Shown here piece after piece: positions 1 through 10,990 of a stretch of 64,000 bases of DNA (its first letter is position 1; the number at the start of each line of letters is the position of its first letter). The stretch covers positions 84,980 to 148,979 of the forward strand of contig JAPJBO010000572.1 of assembly GCA_030068145.1 (NCBI GenBank). The letters run 5' to 3'. A program made the translations under genes and the position numbers. Below the pieces are notes generated by a model. It had not been told where the DNA came from, made no database searches, and was given only the letters and a program-made list of their open reading frames with translations. The DNA is from Diplonema papillatum. Taxonomy: Eukaryota; Euglenozoa; Diplonemea; Diplonemida; Diplonemidae.

Positions 1-1543
1 GGCATCGCCGTCGGTGGCAGCGCCGCGTTTCACCAGCTGGAGCGCGGAGAGACAAGCATCGAAGCCTTCCCGGCGGCCATCGAGGCGGAGCTGGCGGCAG
101 CCCCCGGGGGCTCCGCGGGAAGCTGCCGGGGCGCTCGTTCGACGGCGCGCGGCAAACAGTCCCGGACATGGCTAGCCATTACCCACAACGAAAGTGTACA
201 CCCCCAAGAAACAACAACCCAGCTCTTACTTGCTCTAAGAGAACCCATTTTTAGCATTTGAGAGACCCTCAACCCCCGGAATCTCAAGCGAACTTTAACT
301 CTAAAAAACTTCTCGTTGCAGAAGTGGGAAATCATTAACAAGACACAACAACCCACAGCAGGGTTCTCGTTGCAGAAGTGGGGAGTCTTTGCCTTGGCAA
401 GACAGAACACACACAACTGGGGGGCTCTCGTTGCGTACACGAACAAATGCCGATCAAAGCGCTCATTTTCGATGTGGGAGGCGTGCTTGTGTCGTCGCCC
501 GTGCTGCGCATCCAGGAGTACAGCATCGGTTTGGGTCTGACGCGGCACGAGCTCGGCATCGCCGTCGGTGGCAGCGCCGCGTTTCACCAGCTGGAGCGCG
601 GAGAGACAAGCATCGAAGCCTTCCCGGCGGCCATCGAGGCGGAGCTGGCGGCAGCCCCCGGGGGCTCCGCGGGAAGCTGCCGGGGCGCTCGTTCGACGGC
701 GCGCGGCAAACAGTCCCGGACATGGCTAGCCATTACCCACAACGAAAGTGTACACCCTCAAGAAACAACAACCCAGCTCTTACTTGCTCTAAGAGAACCC
801 ATTTTTAGCATTTGGGAGACCCTCAACCCCCGGAATCTCAAGCGAACTTTAACTCTAAAAAACTTCTCGTTGCAGAAGTGGGAAATCATTAGCAAGACAC
901 AACAACACACAGCAGGGTTCTCGTTGCAGAAGTGGGGAGTCTTTGGCAAGACAGAGCACACACAACTGGGGGGCTCTTGTTGCGTACGCGGGAACAAATG
1001 CCGATCAAAGCGCTCATTTTCGATGTGGGAGGCGTGCTTGTGTCGTCGCCCGTGCTGCGCATCCAGGAGTACAGCATCGGTTTGGGTCTGACGCGGCGGC
1101 ATCGCCGTCGGTGGCAGCGCCGCGTTTCACCAGCTGGAGCGCGGTGAGACAAGCATCGAAGCCTTCCCGGCGGCCATCGAGGCGGAGCTGGCGGCAGCCC
1201 CCGGGGGCTCCGCGGGAAGCTGCCGGGGCGCTCGTTCGACGGCGCGCGGCAAACAGTCCCGGACATGGCTAGCCATTACCCACAACGAAAGTGTACACCC
1301 CCAAGAAACAACAACCCAGCTCTTACTTGCTCTAAGAGAACCCATTTTTAGCATTTGAGAGACCCTCAACCCCCGGAATCTCAAGCGAACTTTAACTCTA
1401 AAAAACTTCTCGTTGCAGAAGTGGGAAATCATTAACAAGACACAACAACCCACAGCAGGGTTCTCGTTGCAGAAGTGGGGAGTCTTTGCCTTGGCAAGAC
1501 AGAACACACACAACTGGGGGGCTCTCGTTGCGTACACGAACAA
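1..1543 (+). repeat. Three tandem copies of the 5' end of the downstream HAD-kinase gene
   Basis: Units start at 1, 555 and 1098, and the corresponding point in the intact gene is 1652, giving periods of 554, 543 and 554 bp. Each unit carries about 130-150 bp of coding sequence (the stretch after the residues LTRHEL of the intact protein). That is fused to a noncoding segment with two CTCGTTGCAG motifs and then to the start codon and first ~30 codons of the next copy. Within each unit the reading frame breaks where the coding stub meets the noncoding segment, so only the last copy leads into an intact gene. CTCGTTGCAG looks like a 3' splice site and could be the SL trans-splice acceptor (inference). 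The first unit is cut by the window edge. Confidence 0.85.
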
Positions 1544-3346
1544 ATGCCGATCAAAGCGCTCATTTTCGATGTGGGAGGCGTGCTTGTGTCGTCGCCCGTG
1601 CTGCGCATCCAGGAGTACAGCATCGGTTTGGGTCTGACGCGGCACGAGCTCGGCATCGCCGTCGGTGGCAGCGCCGCGTTTCACCAGCTGGAGCGCGGAG
1701 AGATAAGCATCGAAGCCTTCCCGGCGGCCATCGAGGCGGAGCTGGCGGCAGCCCCCGGGCTCCGCGGGAAGCTGTCGGCGCGCTCGTTCGACGGCGCGCG
1801 GCTGCTACGGATAATGGGCGGCGACGATTTCGGGGTCCACTGGGACGTCCTCGCTGCGGTCGACTCCATCCGCCGGTGGAACCCCGCGATCCGGACTGCG
1901 GTGATCACGAACAACTTCAAGTCGAAGTCCATGTTCGACCTACGAACCGCCATCGGCGGGCATTTCGACGTGTTCACGGAGTCGCACCTGGTCGGAGCGA
2001 GGAAGCCTTCGCCGCCAATTTATGAGAACACGCTGGCCCGCCTGGGGGTGTCAGCGGACGAGGCTGTGTTCATCGACGATCTCGGCCCGAACTTGAAAGC
2101 CGCGAAGAGCCTGGGGATGCGCACGATTCGCGTACGCAACAACGACACCGTGGCGCTGATCGACGAACTCAAGGCGTTGCTGCCGGGTTGGGAGTGCCCG
2201 CGGGTCTTGTACCCGCCCGGCGTCGCGCCTTCCGGCGTCCCGGACGTGCACCGGTTCGACGCGAAAACGGTCCTCCGGTTCCTGCGCGCGGCGATGCCTA
2301 CTGCGGTGAGTGATCTAGACGTTTCGCAAGGGTTCTCCCGCGTCGAGTTCTTCAGCTCCGGCGCGTCGAACCCGACCTACTACCTGCGCCTCGCAGCGTC
2401 CGGAAAGGAGCTCGTCCTGCGAAAGCAACCACCGGGAAAGCTGTTGAAGGGTGCGCACAACATGCAGAGGGAATATATGCTGCTAGCCGAGCTGAGTCGG
2501 TACACGGGGGTCCCGGTGCCGAAGGCGCACGTTTTATGCAGTGATCGGTCGGTCATCGGAACCGAGTTCTACGTCATGGACTACGTCGCGGGGAGGGTGT
2601 GGCGCGGGGGTGAGGCCCTTCCCCATGTCCCCACGTGGCACTTCGTCGACGCGTACCATGATGCGCTGCGGACTCTCGCCGGTATCCACTGCCTGCCTTA
2701 CGAGGAGCTAAGCCTGTTCCCAGCAAAGCCCCGGGCGGGCGCGGCTGCTCCTCCTGCCAAGCCGGTGTGCTACTTCCTGAAGACTGTCAACCTTTGGGCC
2801 AAACAGTACACAGCCGGCCTTCAACTCCAAGCGCCCCGCGTGTCGGACATCGAAGAGCTTGCGGTCGCCCTGCGTGACAGGCTGGGCTCCGTGTCTTTCG
2901 ACAAGAGCAAGCGCTGCTTGCTGCATGGCGACTTCAAACTGGACAACATCATCATGCACCCCCGAGAGCCACGTGTGTCGGCGCTGCTTGACTTCGAACT
3001 GTCTGGCATCGGACATCCGTACGCGGACCTGGGATACTTTATAATGTACCACCGGCTCCCCGTCAGCGCGAGGGGACTCAACAGCCCGAGCCACATCCCC
3101 GAAGACGAGCTGCTTGAGCGGTACGCGGAGTGGACGGGCGGGCAGAAGGTCACGCCGGAGGACCTGAACTTCCTCGTGGCGTTCTCGCACTTCAGGCTCG
3201 CCTGCATCGCGCACGGCGTCTGGTCGCGCGCCATCCGCGGGACGCTCTCTTTGTCGCAGGCGGACGTTGCGAAGTATGGCCTCAGCGTCAAGTACGTCGC
3301 GAGTTCTGGGCTTGCCCTTCTCAAGCCGAAAAACAGCAAGCTGTGA
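1544..3346 (+). CDS. ACAD10/11-type HAD-like + aminoglycoside-phosphotransferase-like kinase fusion, PTS1 C-terminus
   Basis: This 600-residue protein has two domains. Residues ~1-215 form a HAD-like domain: motif I FDVGGVL near residue 8, motif II VITNN near 120, the conserved Lys in [14 protein letters not shown] near 150, and motif [14 protein letters not shown] near 172. The second motif I Asp is Gly, as in ACAD10, so phosphatase activity is doubtful. Residues ~235-590 form an APH/ChoK-like kinase: the Gly-containing loop [25 protein letters not shown] with the ATP-binding Lys, the catalytic loop HGDFKLDN and the metal-binding DFE in [16 protein letters not shown]. The same domain pair precedes the acyl-CoA dehydrogenase domain of animal ACAD10; here that third domain is absent. 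The last three residues are SKL, a canonical type 1 peroxisomal/glycosomal targeting signal. The family is linked to hydroxy-acid phosphorylation in fatty-acid breakdown. The ATG at 1544 starts [12 protein letters not shown], directly at HAD motif I; longer in-frame reading upstream is repeat sequence. Confidence 0.88.
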   Translation: MPIKALIFDVGGVLVSSPVLRIQEYSIGLGLTRHELGIAVGGSAAFHQLERGEISIEAFPAAIEAELAAAPGLRGKLSARSFDGARLLRIMGGDDFGVHWDVLAAVDSIRRWNPAIRTAVITNNFKSKSMFDLRTAIGGHFDVFTESHLVGARKPSPPIYENTLARLGVSADEAVFIDDLGPNLKAAKSLGMRTIRVRNNDTVALIDELKALLPGWECPRVLYPPGVAPSGVPDVHRFDAKTVLRFLRAAMPTAVSDLDVSQGFSRVEFFSSGASNPTYYLRLAASGKELVLRKQPPGKLLKGAHNMQREYMLLAELSRYTGVPVPKAHVLCSDRSVIGTEFYVMDYVAGRVWRGGEALPHVPTWHFVDAYHDALRTLAGIHCLPYEELSLFPAKPRAGAAAPPAKPVCYFLKTVNLWAKQYTAGLQLQAPRVSDIEELAVALRDRLGSVSFDKSKRCLLHGDFKLDNIIMHPREPRVSALLDFELSGIGHPYADLGYFIMYHRLPVSARGLNSPSHIPEDELLERYAEWTGGQKVTPEDLNFLVAFSHFRLACIAHGVWSRAIRGTLSLSQADVAKYGLSVKYVASSGLALLKPKNSKL

Positions 3347-3438
3347 CGGTCCTGTGAGTGAGTCCAGGCACACGCGCACCGTGAAGCAGCTTATTCTCGA
3401 GTGCGTGATAGGCTGCCCCGTCGAGTAAGCCTCGGCGG

Positions 3439-3957
3439 ATGTGGCGAAGTATTTCGCCTCAGCGTCAAGTTCGTGGCAGTTCCGGGTTTGCCCTCCTCAA
3501 GCCGGAAAACAGCAAGCTGGGACGGTCCTGTGAATGCTTGCTGCATGGCGACTTCAAACTGGACAACATCATCATGCACCCCCGAGAGCCACGTGGGTCG
3601 GTGCCTTCGAACTGTCTGGCATCGCATCCGTACGCGGACCTGGGATACTTTATAATGTACCACCGGCTCCCCGTCAGCGCGAGGGGACTCAACAGCCCGA
3701 GCCACATCCCCGAAGACGAGCTGCTGGAGCGGTACGCGGAGTGGACGGGCGGGCAGAAGGTCACGCCGGAGGACCTGAACTTCCTCGTGGCGTTCTCGCA
3801 CTTCAGGCTCGCCTGCATCGCGCACGGCGTCTGGTCGCGCGCCATCCGCGGGACGCTCTCTTTGTCGCAGGCGGACGTTGCGAAGTATGGCCTCAGCGTC
3901 AAGTACGTCGCGAGTTCTGGGCTTGCCCTTCTCAAGCCGAAAAACAGCAAGCTGTGA
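3439..3957 (+). pseudogene. Duplicated C-terminal fragment of the HAD-kinase (copy 1)
   Basis: An open frame of 172 codons starts with ATG and keeps the kinase catalytic loop HGDFKLDN and the C-terminal SKL. It lacks the ATP-binding lobe, and a small deletion has removed the metal-binding DFE segment, so it cannot be an active kinase. Its first ~30 residues come from reading the duplicated 3' end of the parent gene. It has no visible promoter of its own. It may be transcribed as part of the parent 3' region, but I consider it a by-product of tandem duplication. Confidence 0.6.
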
Positions 3958-4049
3958 CGGTCCTGTGAGTGAGTCCAGGCACACGCGCACCGTGAAGCAG
4001 CTTATTCTCGAGTGCGTGATAGGCTGCCCCGTCGAGTAAGCCTCGGCGG

Positions 4050-4568
4050 ATGTGGCGAAGTATTTCGCCTCAGCGTCAAGTTCGTGGCAGTTCCGGGTTT
4101 GCCCTCCTCAAGCCGGAAAACAGCAAGCTGGGACGGTCCTGTGAATGCTTGCTGCATGGCGACTTCAAACTGGACAACATCATCATGCACCCCCGAGAGC
4201 CACGTGGGTCGGTGCCTTCGAACTGTCTGGCATCGCATCCGTACGCGGACCTGGGATACTTTATAATGTACCACCGGCTCCCCGTCAGCGCGAGGGGACT
4301 CAACAGCCCGAGCCACATCCCCGAAGACGAGCTGCTGGAGCGGTACGCGGAGTGGACGGGCGGGCAGAAGGTCACGCCGGAGGACCTGAACTTCCTCGTG
4401 GCGTTCTCGCACTTCAGGCTCGCCTGCATCGCGCACGGCGTCTGGTCGCGCGCCATCCGCGGGACGCTCTCTTTGTCGCAGGCGGACGTTGCGAAGTATG
4501 GCCTCAGCGTCAAGTACGTCGCGAGTTCTGGGCTTGCCCTTCTCAAGCCGAAAAACAGCAAGCTGTGA
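4050..4568 (+). pseudogene. Duplicated C-terminal fragment of the HAD-kinase (copy 2)
   Basis: This is a near-identical second copy of the 172-codon fragment, 611 bp downstream of copy 1. It has the same DFE deletion and the same SKL ending. The near identity points to recent amplification or gene conversion. Confidence 0.6.
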
Positions 4569-4660
4569 CGGTCCTGTGAGTGAGTCCAGGCACACGCGCA
4601 CCGTGAAGCAGCTTATTCTCGAGTGCGTGATAGGCTGCCCCGTCGAGTAAGCCTCGGCGG

Positions 4661-5128
4661 ATGTGGCGAAGTATTTCGCCTCAGCGTCAAGTTCGTGGCA
4701 GTTCCGGGTTTGCCCTCCTCAAGCCGGAAAACAGCAAGCTGGGACGGTCCTGTGAATGCTTCACGTGGGTCGGTGCCTTCGAACTGTCTGGCATCGCATC
4801 CGTACGCGGACCTGGGATACTTTATAATGTACCACCGGCTCCCCGTCAGCGCGAGGGGACTCAACAGCCCGAGCCACATCCCCGAAGACGAGCTGCTGGA
4901 GCGGTACGCGGAGTGGACGGGCGGGCAGAAGGTCACGCCGGAGGACCTGAACTTCCTCGTGGCGATCTTCACTTCAGGCTCGCCTGCATCGCGCACGGCG
5001 TCTGGTCGCGCGCCATCCGCGGGACGCTCTCTTTGTCGCAGGCGGACGTGGCGAAGTATGGCCTCAGCGTCAAGTTCGTCGCGAGTTCCGGGCTTGCTCT
5101 CCTCAAGCCGAAAAACAGCAAGCTGTGA
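4661..5128 (+). pseudogene. Duplicated C-terminal fragment of the HAD-kinase (copy 3, more decayed)
   Basis: This copy has lost the HGDFKLDN segment. A short change near 4966-4972, where GTTCTCGCACTT has become GATCTTCACTT, shifts the frame. The last codons still read [11 protein letters not shown] before the stop at 5128. Confidence 0.55.
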
Positions 5129-5660
5129 CGGTCCTGTGAATCCGGCAAGGCATGCGCATATGCGCACCGTGAAGCAGCTTATTCTCGAGTGCGTGATAGG
5201 CTGCCCGTCGAGAAATCCTCGGTGGATGTGGCGCGGTATGACCTCAGCGTCAAGTTCCTGGCTTGCCCTCCTCAAGCCGAAGAGCAGCAAGCTGTGACAG
5301 ATCCCGTGAATCCGGCAAGGCACCCGTATCGTGGAGCAACTTGCTCTCGGGTGCGCGATAAGCTGCCCCGTCGAGTTTGGCCTCCGTGTCAAGTTCCCAG
5401 CGATTTCCGGGATTGCCCTTCGAGCAGCAAGCCGCGGCAGATCGCGAATCCGGCGAAGCATGGCGGTCTGTGAACAGCAGGATGTTGTGTATTCTTCTGG
5501 GGATAATTAGCTTCTAACCAGCAAATAACTTTCTGTTTAGCTAATCCCGGCAGCCACCAAGGGCTTATACGGCGGACTTGGCGAAGTATGGCCTCTGAGT
5601 CAAGTTCCGAGCTTGCCCTCCTCAAGCCGAAGAGCGGCAAGCACTGGCGGGTCCCGTGAA
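5129..5660 (+). repeat. Decayed remnants of the same 3' duplication series
   Basis: Short remnants follow one another. One ends LALLKPKSSKL-stop at 5297; another near 5385-5430 keeps only part of the terminal codons; a further piece lies at 5570-5660. Decay increases with distance from the gene, as expected if new units arise next to the intact copy. Between 5470 and 5570 is unrelated AT-richer sequence. Confidence 0.65.
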
Positions 5661-6436
5661 AACCGGCATGCGTACCGTGGAGCCTCGAGTGCGTGATAGA
5701 CTGCCCCTGCTCCTTTTTCACGAGTAAGCGCAGCTCGCGGTGGCCAGTATCGCCATGCACCCGACGAAGTGCCGCAGATACTCTCGCATTGCTGGACCCT
5801 GAGCCTCCGAGCATCGAACACCCCGATTGCCGAACTGGCCGTGCCCGATGGTCTCCAGCACCTGAGAAATGGAAGGCGAGCGTATACCTCTCCTCGTTTC
5901 GAGCTGCAAGCAGAGTCAGAAGACCTGGGTCTATTGACGCGCGTCTTCAATTGGTGCACGTATTGAGGATGGAACATTTAGCTATTCGGCCATACGCATT
6001 TGAACATGGCAGGCGACGACGTCAAAAGTAAGTTGCCTGGTGCATGTTGACCCGTGTGGTGCTGCGGGAAGCTGCCGCAAAATGCATGGGAAGTCGATTA
6101 ACCGGCACGCACAAACAACACAAGCACTCTGTCTTTTCTTGTTAGTTTTCTGTGTGCCCCCCGTCTCGTCCTTTGGATTTCGCGTCTCTTTTCGCCGGTC
6201 ACAGGTCTTGCATGTAAGCTTGCTCCGACCACTGCACCGTGTCGTCATGCGCTGTCTGTTGATGCACACCGTGTGGCAGCCCCATCCTGAAGTGCAAAAG
6301 CTGCCGAGCGGTTTGCGCTTGGATTGGCGCGGCTCAGGCTGTCTTGCGGCACGCGTTTGTTCGTAAATGCTGCCGCGCGCCGTTCTTCCTCCAGACCTGC
6401 TCCCGGACTAGAACGACACATACCACCACGGCTACT
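5661..6436. other. Intergenic stretch with a possible short first exon
   Basis: No convincing gene. An ATG at 6006 begins MAGDDVK followed at once by a perfect GTAAGT donor (6028-6033), which would suit a short first exon, but no matching second exon was found before 8325. A 65-codon ORF at 5769-5966 has no recognisable domain. Confidence 0.3.
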
Positions 6437-6529
6437 ACACGGTGCACTAGTCATGCCATTTATTTGTCACTTACTGCTGGTTTTACTAGTCATACCACTT
6501 AGTAAGCACTTTTCAGTAGTACCTACCAC

Positions 6530-6622
6530 CCCCCGTGTTTAAGATCGCGCCCTCCCCCCCCGTGTATAAGATCGGTTTTTTTGAGAAATGAGGGCGATCT
6601 TATACACGGGGGGGGAGTGGGG
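6530..6622. repeat. Hairpin with C-tract/G-tract arms
   Basis: CCCCCCCGTGTATAAGATCG at about 6556-6575 is followed by its reverse complement at about 6594-6617. The loop is roughly 20 bases with a T7 run. A second version lies at 7029-7135. Confidence 0.6.
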
Positions 6623-7028
6623 TGGGGTCCCGCGCAGCGGAAATTTTTTTTTTTGTCGTATAAGATCGCAGATCTTAGAAGATTAATATATCCGACGAAT
6701 ACCTAACACTCGTTACAGGTTGAATAACCCCGTCGCTATCCCGAAAACATCGTAACTTCACCCCTCGCTTGCCCACCCACCCTTGCCCCCCCTTTTTCTG
6801 AAGCCGTGTCCTGAGGCGTCACGACGATTGTGACAAACACACCGAATCCCTGCTTGACCTTTCTACTTTCGATTTATGCATCACCCGCGACGGTGAAGAC
6901 GAAGCAGCACGAAGCAGCAGACGGAGCCAGTATACGCAGTAGGAGGAGGATGTATTATGGGCGTTTTTACTGTGGGGGGGGGTTTCAGGGCCCCGCGCAG
7001 CGGAAAAAATTTTTGGGGTGTTTTTTGT

Positions 7029-7135
7029 CCCCCCCCCGTGTTTAAGATCGTCCCCCCCCGTGTATAAGATCGGTTTTTTTGGGGGGCGATCTTAAAAACG
7101 GAAAAACGCGATCTTAAACCCGGGGGGGGGGGGGG
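7029..7135. repeat. Second C-tract/G-tract hairpin
   Basis: Two CCCCCCCCGTGT(T/A)TAAGATCG boxes on the left face GATCTTAAAAACGG and GATCTTAAACCCGGGG boxes on the right, so a nested stem-loop can form. The long C and G runs could also form quadruplex or i-motif structures (inference). Confidence 0.55.
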
Positions 7136-7694
7136 TAGGTAATAGTAATATGACTAGTCATTACGCTGTTTTTCTAATGACTAGTGCACCGTGTACTGAG
7201 TGCGGGGGGGTTACACCCCCGTCTCCTCCTTTGTGATTCGCAACTGGCGGCCACCCCTCACCAGCTCTAACTCTCGCCAACGAGTGCGGAGTGGTACGAG
7301 TTTCGTCGTACAGGAAACGTACACGAGAAAGAACACTGCTCGTGGTATTTCCCTGCTCAGCCTCATTGCCTAGCCCAAGCCCGCCCCGCATTGCCTTCTC
7401 ACGAACGCTCGCTTTCTCTGCTCGTTTACCTGCCTTTTTACCTGAGTTGAGCCTGCAGGCAACGCAAGAAGCTGCAAAAAAAATTTCGGATTCTCAGGCG
7501 AACGTTCTTTCTGACCAACAAGAAGAACCAGAGTTGTACCCGAATTGTGCGAACTTCGACAACCCTCGAAATAACCAGAAGCGACGGATATACGGTATTA
7601 AGTATACACAGTGCTGCTACGCGCATGCAAGTATGTATGTGTACACGTACTGGTACGTGGTATGCAGGACCAATGGATCTCGGCGTCAACGCAC

Positions 7695-7891
7695 CTGCAG
7701 CGCATGTGCATACGCGGGTTCACGTCAGCGGCAACAGCAGCATCTAAAGGGGTCGGGGCTTGCTCTTCTTTCGCGGGTTCCGCCGCGTTCGCTTTGTCCT
7801 GAGCCGCGGCAGCTTCCTCGGCTTTTGCTGCCTTAACTTTCGCGTCTTCGGTCGCCTTCACAATATCTTCGGCCGCAGAAGGTGCTGCCGG
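7695..7891 (-). CDS. Possible internal exon of an Ala/Glu/Lys-rich protein
   Basis: On the minus strand an open stretch follows a TACTACAG acceptor and ends at CTGCAG|GTGCGT. It encodes a helical, charged segment (AAEDIVKATEDAKVKAAKAEEAAAAQ...). Codon use is GC-rich at third positions, unlike the surrounding DNA. No flanking exons were identified on either side, and it lies between a TIR element and the divergent succinyl-CoA ligase gene, so this is only a candidate. Confidence 0.3.
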
Positions 7892-7937
7892 CTGTAGTAT
7901 ACGCGTAGCAGTGCACTGTGTACACACACCACCTTCG

Positions 7938-7980
7938 GAGACTCTAAACCCCCCGGAGGATCAAGCAAGTGTTAACTCTA
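7938..7980 (+). repeat. Copy of a recurrent ~43-bp motif upstream of succinyl-CoA ligase
   Basis: The pattern is GAGACTCTAAACCCCCCGGA, then TCAAGC, then TTAACTCTA. Related copies lie at about 262-306, 819-862 and 1359-1402 (upstream of the HAD-kinase copies) and 14148-14192 (upstream of the rRNA-derived array). It could be a promoter or processing element shared by unrelated loci, or the relic of a short repeat. Confidence 0.55.
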
Positions 7981-8324
7981 GTCTATGCATGAAGGCGGCA
8001 GAGCGGGCCACTCGCTGCAGGACCTGTTGATTGAATGCTTGCGTAGTGCTCGCCTGCCTTGATGGCACTTGCACTTTACAGAACGCAATGTTTGCGCAGT
8101 GCTCGCCTGCCTTGATGGCACTTGCACTTTACAGAACGCAATGCTTGCGGTGCAATAAAGTGGTGGCGCAAAGTTGGCGTGCCACCCACCGCGCGCAACG
8201 TTGGGAAAACGGCGCAGAAGGCAACCAAGCCACCAGGAGTCGGGGGACCAACACGGAAACATCAAGGGAAGAGAAAACACACCGGAAACCCCACAAAAAA
8301 AAGCGCGGCGAAAAGCGAAGGAAG

Positions 8325-9242
8325 ATGTTCCGCCGCACGACTGTCGGCCTCAAGAAGATCTTCGTGGACAAGAACACGAAGGTGATGTGCCAAGGGATCA
8401 CCGGGAAGGCGGGCACGTTCCACTGCCAAGCGGCCATCGACTACGGCACCAAGCTGGTCGGTGGAGTGAACCCCAGGAAGGCGGGAACTACGCACATCGG
8501 CGTTCCGGTCTTCGGCAGCGTGACGGAGTGCATGAAGGAGACCGGCGCCGACGCGACCGTACTCTTCGTCCCGCCCCCGCTCTGCGCGGCGTCCATAGAG
8601 GAGGCCCTGCTGGCCGAGATCCCCCTCATCGTGACCATCACCGAAGGGATCCCGCAGCACGACATGGTGCGTGTCAAGCAGATGCTCATGTCGCAGTCGA
8701 AGACCCGGATGATTGGGCCGAACTGCCCAGGAATCATCACCCCGGGTGAGTGCAAGATCGGCATCATGCCTGGGCACATCCACAAGAAGGGTATCATCGG
8801 TGTTGTGTCCAGATCCGGCACGCTCACTTACGAGGCTGTCAACCAGACGACGCAAGCTGGACTTGGACAAACGACTTGCATCGGTATTGGAGGTGACCCG
8901 TTCAACGGCACGAACTTCATCGACTGTTTGACGGAGTTCTTGGACGACGAGAACACGAAGGGTATCGTCATGATCGGAGAGATCGGCGGGTCGGCTGAAG
9001 AGGACGCCGCCGAGTTCATCATGAGCCACAAGACGAAGAAGCCGATCGTCTCGTTCATCGCCGGCATCACCGCGCCGCCCGGCAGGCGCATGGGCCACGC
9101 GGGCGCCGTCATCTCCGGCGGAAAGGGCACCGCCCCTGCCAAGATCGAGGCCCTCACCGCAGCGGGCGTCACCGTCGTCGACTCCCCTGCCATCCTCGGT
9201 ACCACGATGCTCCGCCTCTGCAAGGAGCACAACCTCATCTGA
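8325..9242 (+). CDS. SUCLG1: Succinyl-CoA ligase (ADP/GDP-forming) subunit alpha
   Basis: This 305-residue protein is the alpha subunit of the TCA-cycle enzyme that converts succinyl-CoA to succinate with substrate-level ATP or GTP formation. The CoA-binding Rossmann part is seen in [16 protein letters not shown] and [18 protein letters not shown] (residues ~18-60). The ligase part has [18 protein letters not shown] (~130), [11 protein letters not shown] (~165) and [16 protein letters not shown] (~190). The phospho-histidine is the His of [12 protein letters not shown] (~250). All key residues are present and the length is close to the family norm of 290-330. The N-terminus [13 protein letters not shown] is short, basic and hydroxylated, consistent with mitochondrial import. 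The reading frame is open further upstream, but the ATG at 8325 gives the expected mature start. The gene has no intron. GGCGCAG at about 8210-8216 is a possible SL acceptor. Confidence 0.96.
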   Translation: MFRRTTVGLKKIFVDKNTKVMCQGITGKAGTFHCQAAIDYGTKLVGGVNPRKAGTTHIGVPVFGSVTECMKETGADATVLFVPPPLCAASIEEALLAEIPLIVTITEGIPQHDMVRVKQMLMSQSKTRMIGPNCPGIITPGECKIGIMPGHIHKKGIIGVVSRSGTLTYEAVNQTTQAGLGQTTCIGIGGDPFNGTNFIDCLTEFLDDENTKGIVMIGEIGGSAEEDAAEFIMSHKTKKPIVSFIAGITAPPGRRMGHAGAVISGGKGTAPAKIEALTAAGVTVVDSPAILGTTMLRLCKEHNLI

Positions 9243-10990
9243 GAACGAGAAGGAAGAAAAAAAAGAGAAAAGAAAGAAGCAGGCGGCTCGAAAACAAAGA
9301 GTAAGAGAGAGAGAGAGCGGTGTGGCTGAGTGACTTGAATAAGCAAGAAATGTACCGGCTTTCTGAGAGCAATGTCTGAAACGCAAGCTCTCGCTAACAC
9401 ACGCACACTACACGCAAGTGTGATGGACCTTTCTTCGGAGGGGCTCACGCACTCAACGATCGACTTATACGCACAGTACACGCACCCTTCAAAGGAGGAT
9501 CTACCTGGCTGAACAAAACGCGCAACGAGACAGGAGAACACAATGAAGGTCGGCCCTACCTCAGGGCGCATTAGGAGTTCTTTTCTTTTACATAAGCGCC
9601 AGCTTGAAAGGAAATGCTCGACGATGCTGTCCGACAAAGAACCCAAGTGCTCTAACTACCGAACCACGTGTTGAACGGACGTGAGGTCATGCGGGTCTAC
9701 CCCAAGGGTGCAAGCGAAGAACAAATCAGCTTGTGTTTGTATTGTATTAGCCCCTTATATTTCCTCCCTTCCCTTCGGAGTCGAAGCAGCAACGTCAAGC
9801 ATTTTTTGTAAAAGCACCTGCTTTGCAGGGAAATGCTTGATAGGAGGCTGCCAGTTGCGAAATATCGAAGGAGGTAAATGTGATGCAGCCCGACTACACA
9901 TGTGCACAAACAAAGCCGGCAAAAACAAATAGGACCGGGTCGTCTTTTTCCCCTCTTCTTTTTACGAGAACAACCCTGATACCACGCCCAAAAAGAGCGC
10001 GTTGGGATTAAGTAGGAGATATACCATGTGAACCATGGTTCCCAGGGACAAACGGTGCGCATAAAAAGGCGTTCATGTAGGGTGTGTTATGGTGGTGGAT
10101 ATTAGCTCGCACGGAAAGAAGAGTGGATAAAGCACACGGAAACCGGCAGCCATTCTTTTTTTGTTTTTCTCTTACTACTGTTCTTTAGTGTGGACCGACG
10201 CGCCGCTGCTGTTCATTTTCTCTTTTTGCGCTCGGCTCGGACTTGTGCAGTCTACCGATTGTTGCTGCATGTCGAGTGCGAACTACTACTGCTGCTGCTG
10301 CTGCTGTTGCTGTTGTTGTTGTTGTTGTTGGCGCAGTCTGTTTCCAGACTGTCCTCATTTAGGCTACCGCCGAGTGCTGTTGTACTCGAATCGGGGCTCT
10401 CCCAAGAGCCCATGTGGTAGACGGGGGTCTAGCGACCGTTTTTATTTTTACCAAACATGAAATGTTGGAGGAAATGAGAAGCTCGTCGCCGCAAACCGTG
10501 GCGTTTTCACTTGCGTCCTGAAACCAGCTTTTACGTAAAAACGATCAGGCACTGCGTTCAACGAAAACCACTTCCTCTTCCCGTCATCATCATCATCATT
10601 AGTTTTGTATCAGCCGCGGTTGTGCGAGCGACGAGCTCTTATTTTGCCCTTCGCCTCTCAAGCTGTGTGCTGCCCGCCAGTCCGAGAGTTCAGAATCGAA
10701 CGTACCCGCGTTGTGTCAAAGGAGGACTGCTACCGACGGGTCACCTTCTTTGGCGACGCACCCTGCATTGCGGGTGCGCTTGTCACGCGGATGACGAGTG
10801 CATGCGCCGCGATGCTAGAGTGTTTGCCCTGGCGTGCTTCCGAAAATGTCCGTGGATTTCCCACCGGGTGAATCGGACTCGCCACAGGAAGTCGGGCAAG
10901 GGGGTGCCCGCCTGTGTGTCCCCTGCACGGCGGAGTCCCCAACCGGATGGGAGAGTGTTTGTGCGGTCGTTTGTGCGATCGGGTCACTCT
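9243..10990. other. 3' flank and gene-poor region
   Basis: An AG-rich 3' UTR-like tract (9243-9330) is followed by sequence without convincing genes. The segment at about 9830-9890 resembles 39425-39475 (both contain CTGCCAGTTGC and GAAGGAGGTAAATGTG), so a dispersed repeat is present. A small (CTG/TTG)n tract lies at about 10282-10330. Nothing else is supported. Confidence 0.5.
10282..10330. repeat. Short (CTG)n-(TTG)n trinucleotide tract
   Basis: About 16 triplets, CTG grading into TTG. It is not inside a supported coding frame. Confidence 0.8.

Larger units (their letters stand above)
3347..5128 (+). repeat. Three tandem copies of the 3' end of the HAD-kinase gene
   Basis: Units are 3347-3957, 3958-4568 (both 611 bp and near identical) and 4569-5128 (shortened). 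Each consists of 3' flank, then a stub of the last ~12 codons with the stop lost. That stub is fused at GTCCTGTGA/ATGCTTGC to an internal coding position just before HGDFKLDN, and reads on to the SKL stop codon. The fusion point is the same in units 1 and 2, so they were amplified after one rearrangement. Unit 3 has lost the catalytic loop segment. Confidence 0.88.
6437..7196. mobile_element. 760-bp TIR element with C/G-tract hairpins
   Basis: The left end starts ACACGGTGCACTAGTCAT and the right end finishes with its reverse complement. Inverted similarity continues inward through ACTAGTCAT and the GTACCTACC/GGTAGGTAA boxes to CCCCCCGTGTTTAAGATCG (about 6530) and CGATCTTAAACCCGGGG (about 7108-7130). 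A 3-bp ACT flanks both ends (6434-6436, 7197-7199) and may be the target duplication. There is no coding sequence, so it is non-autonomous. Confidence 0.6.
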
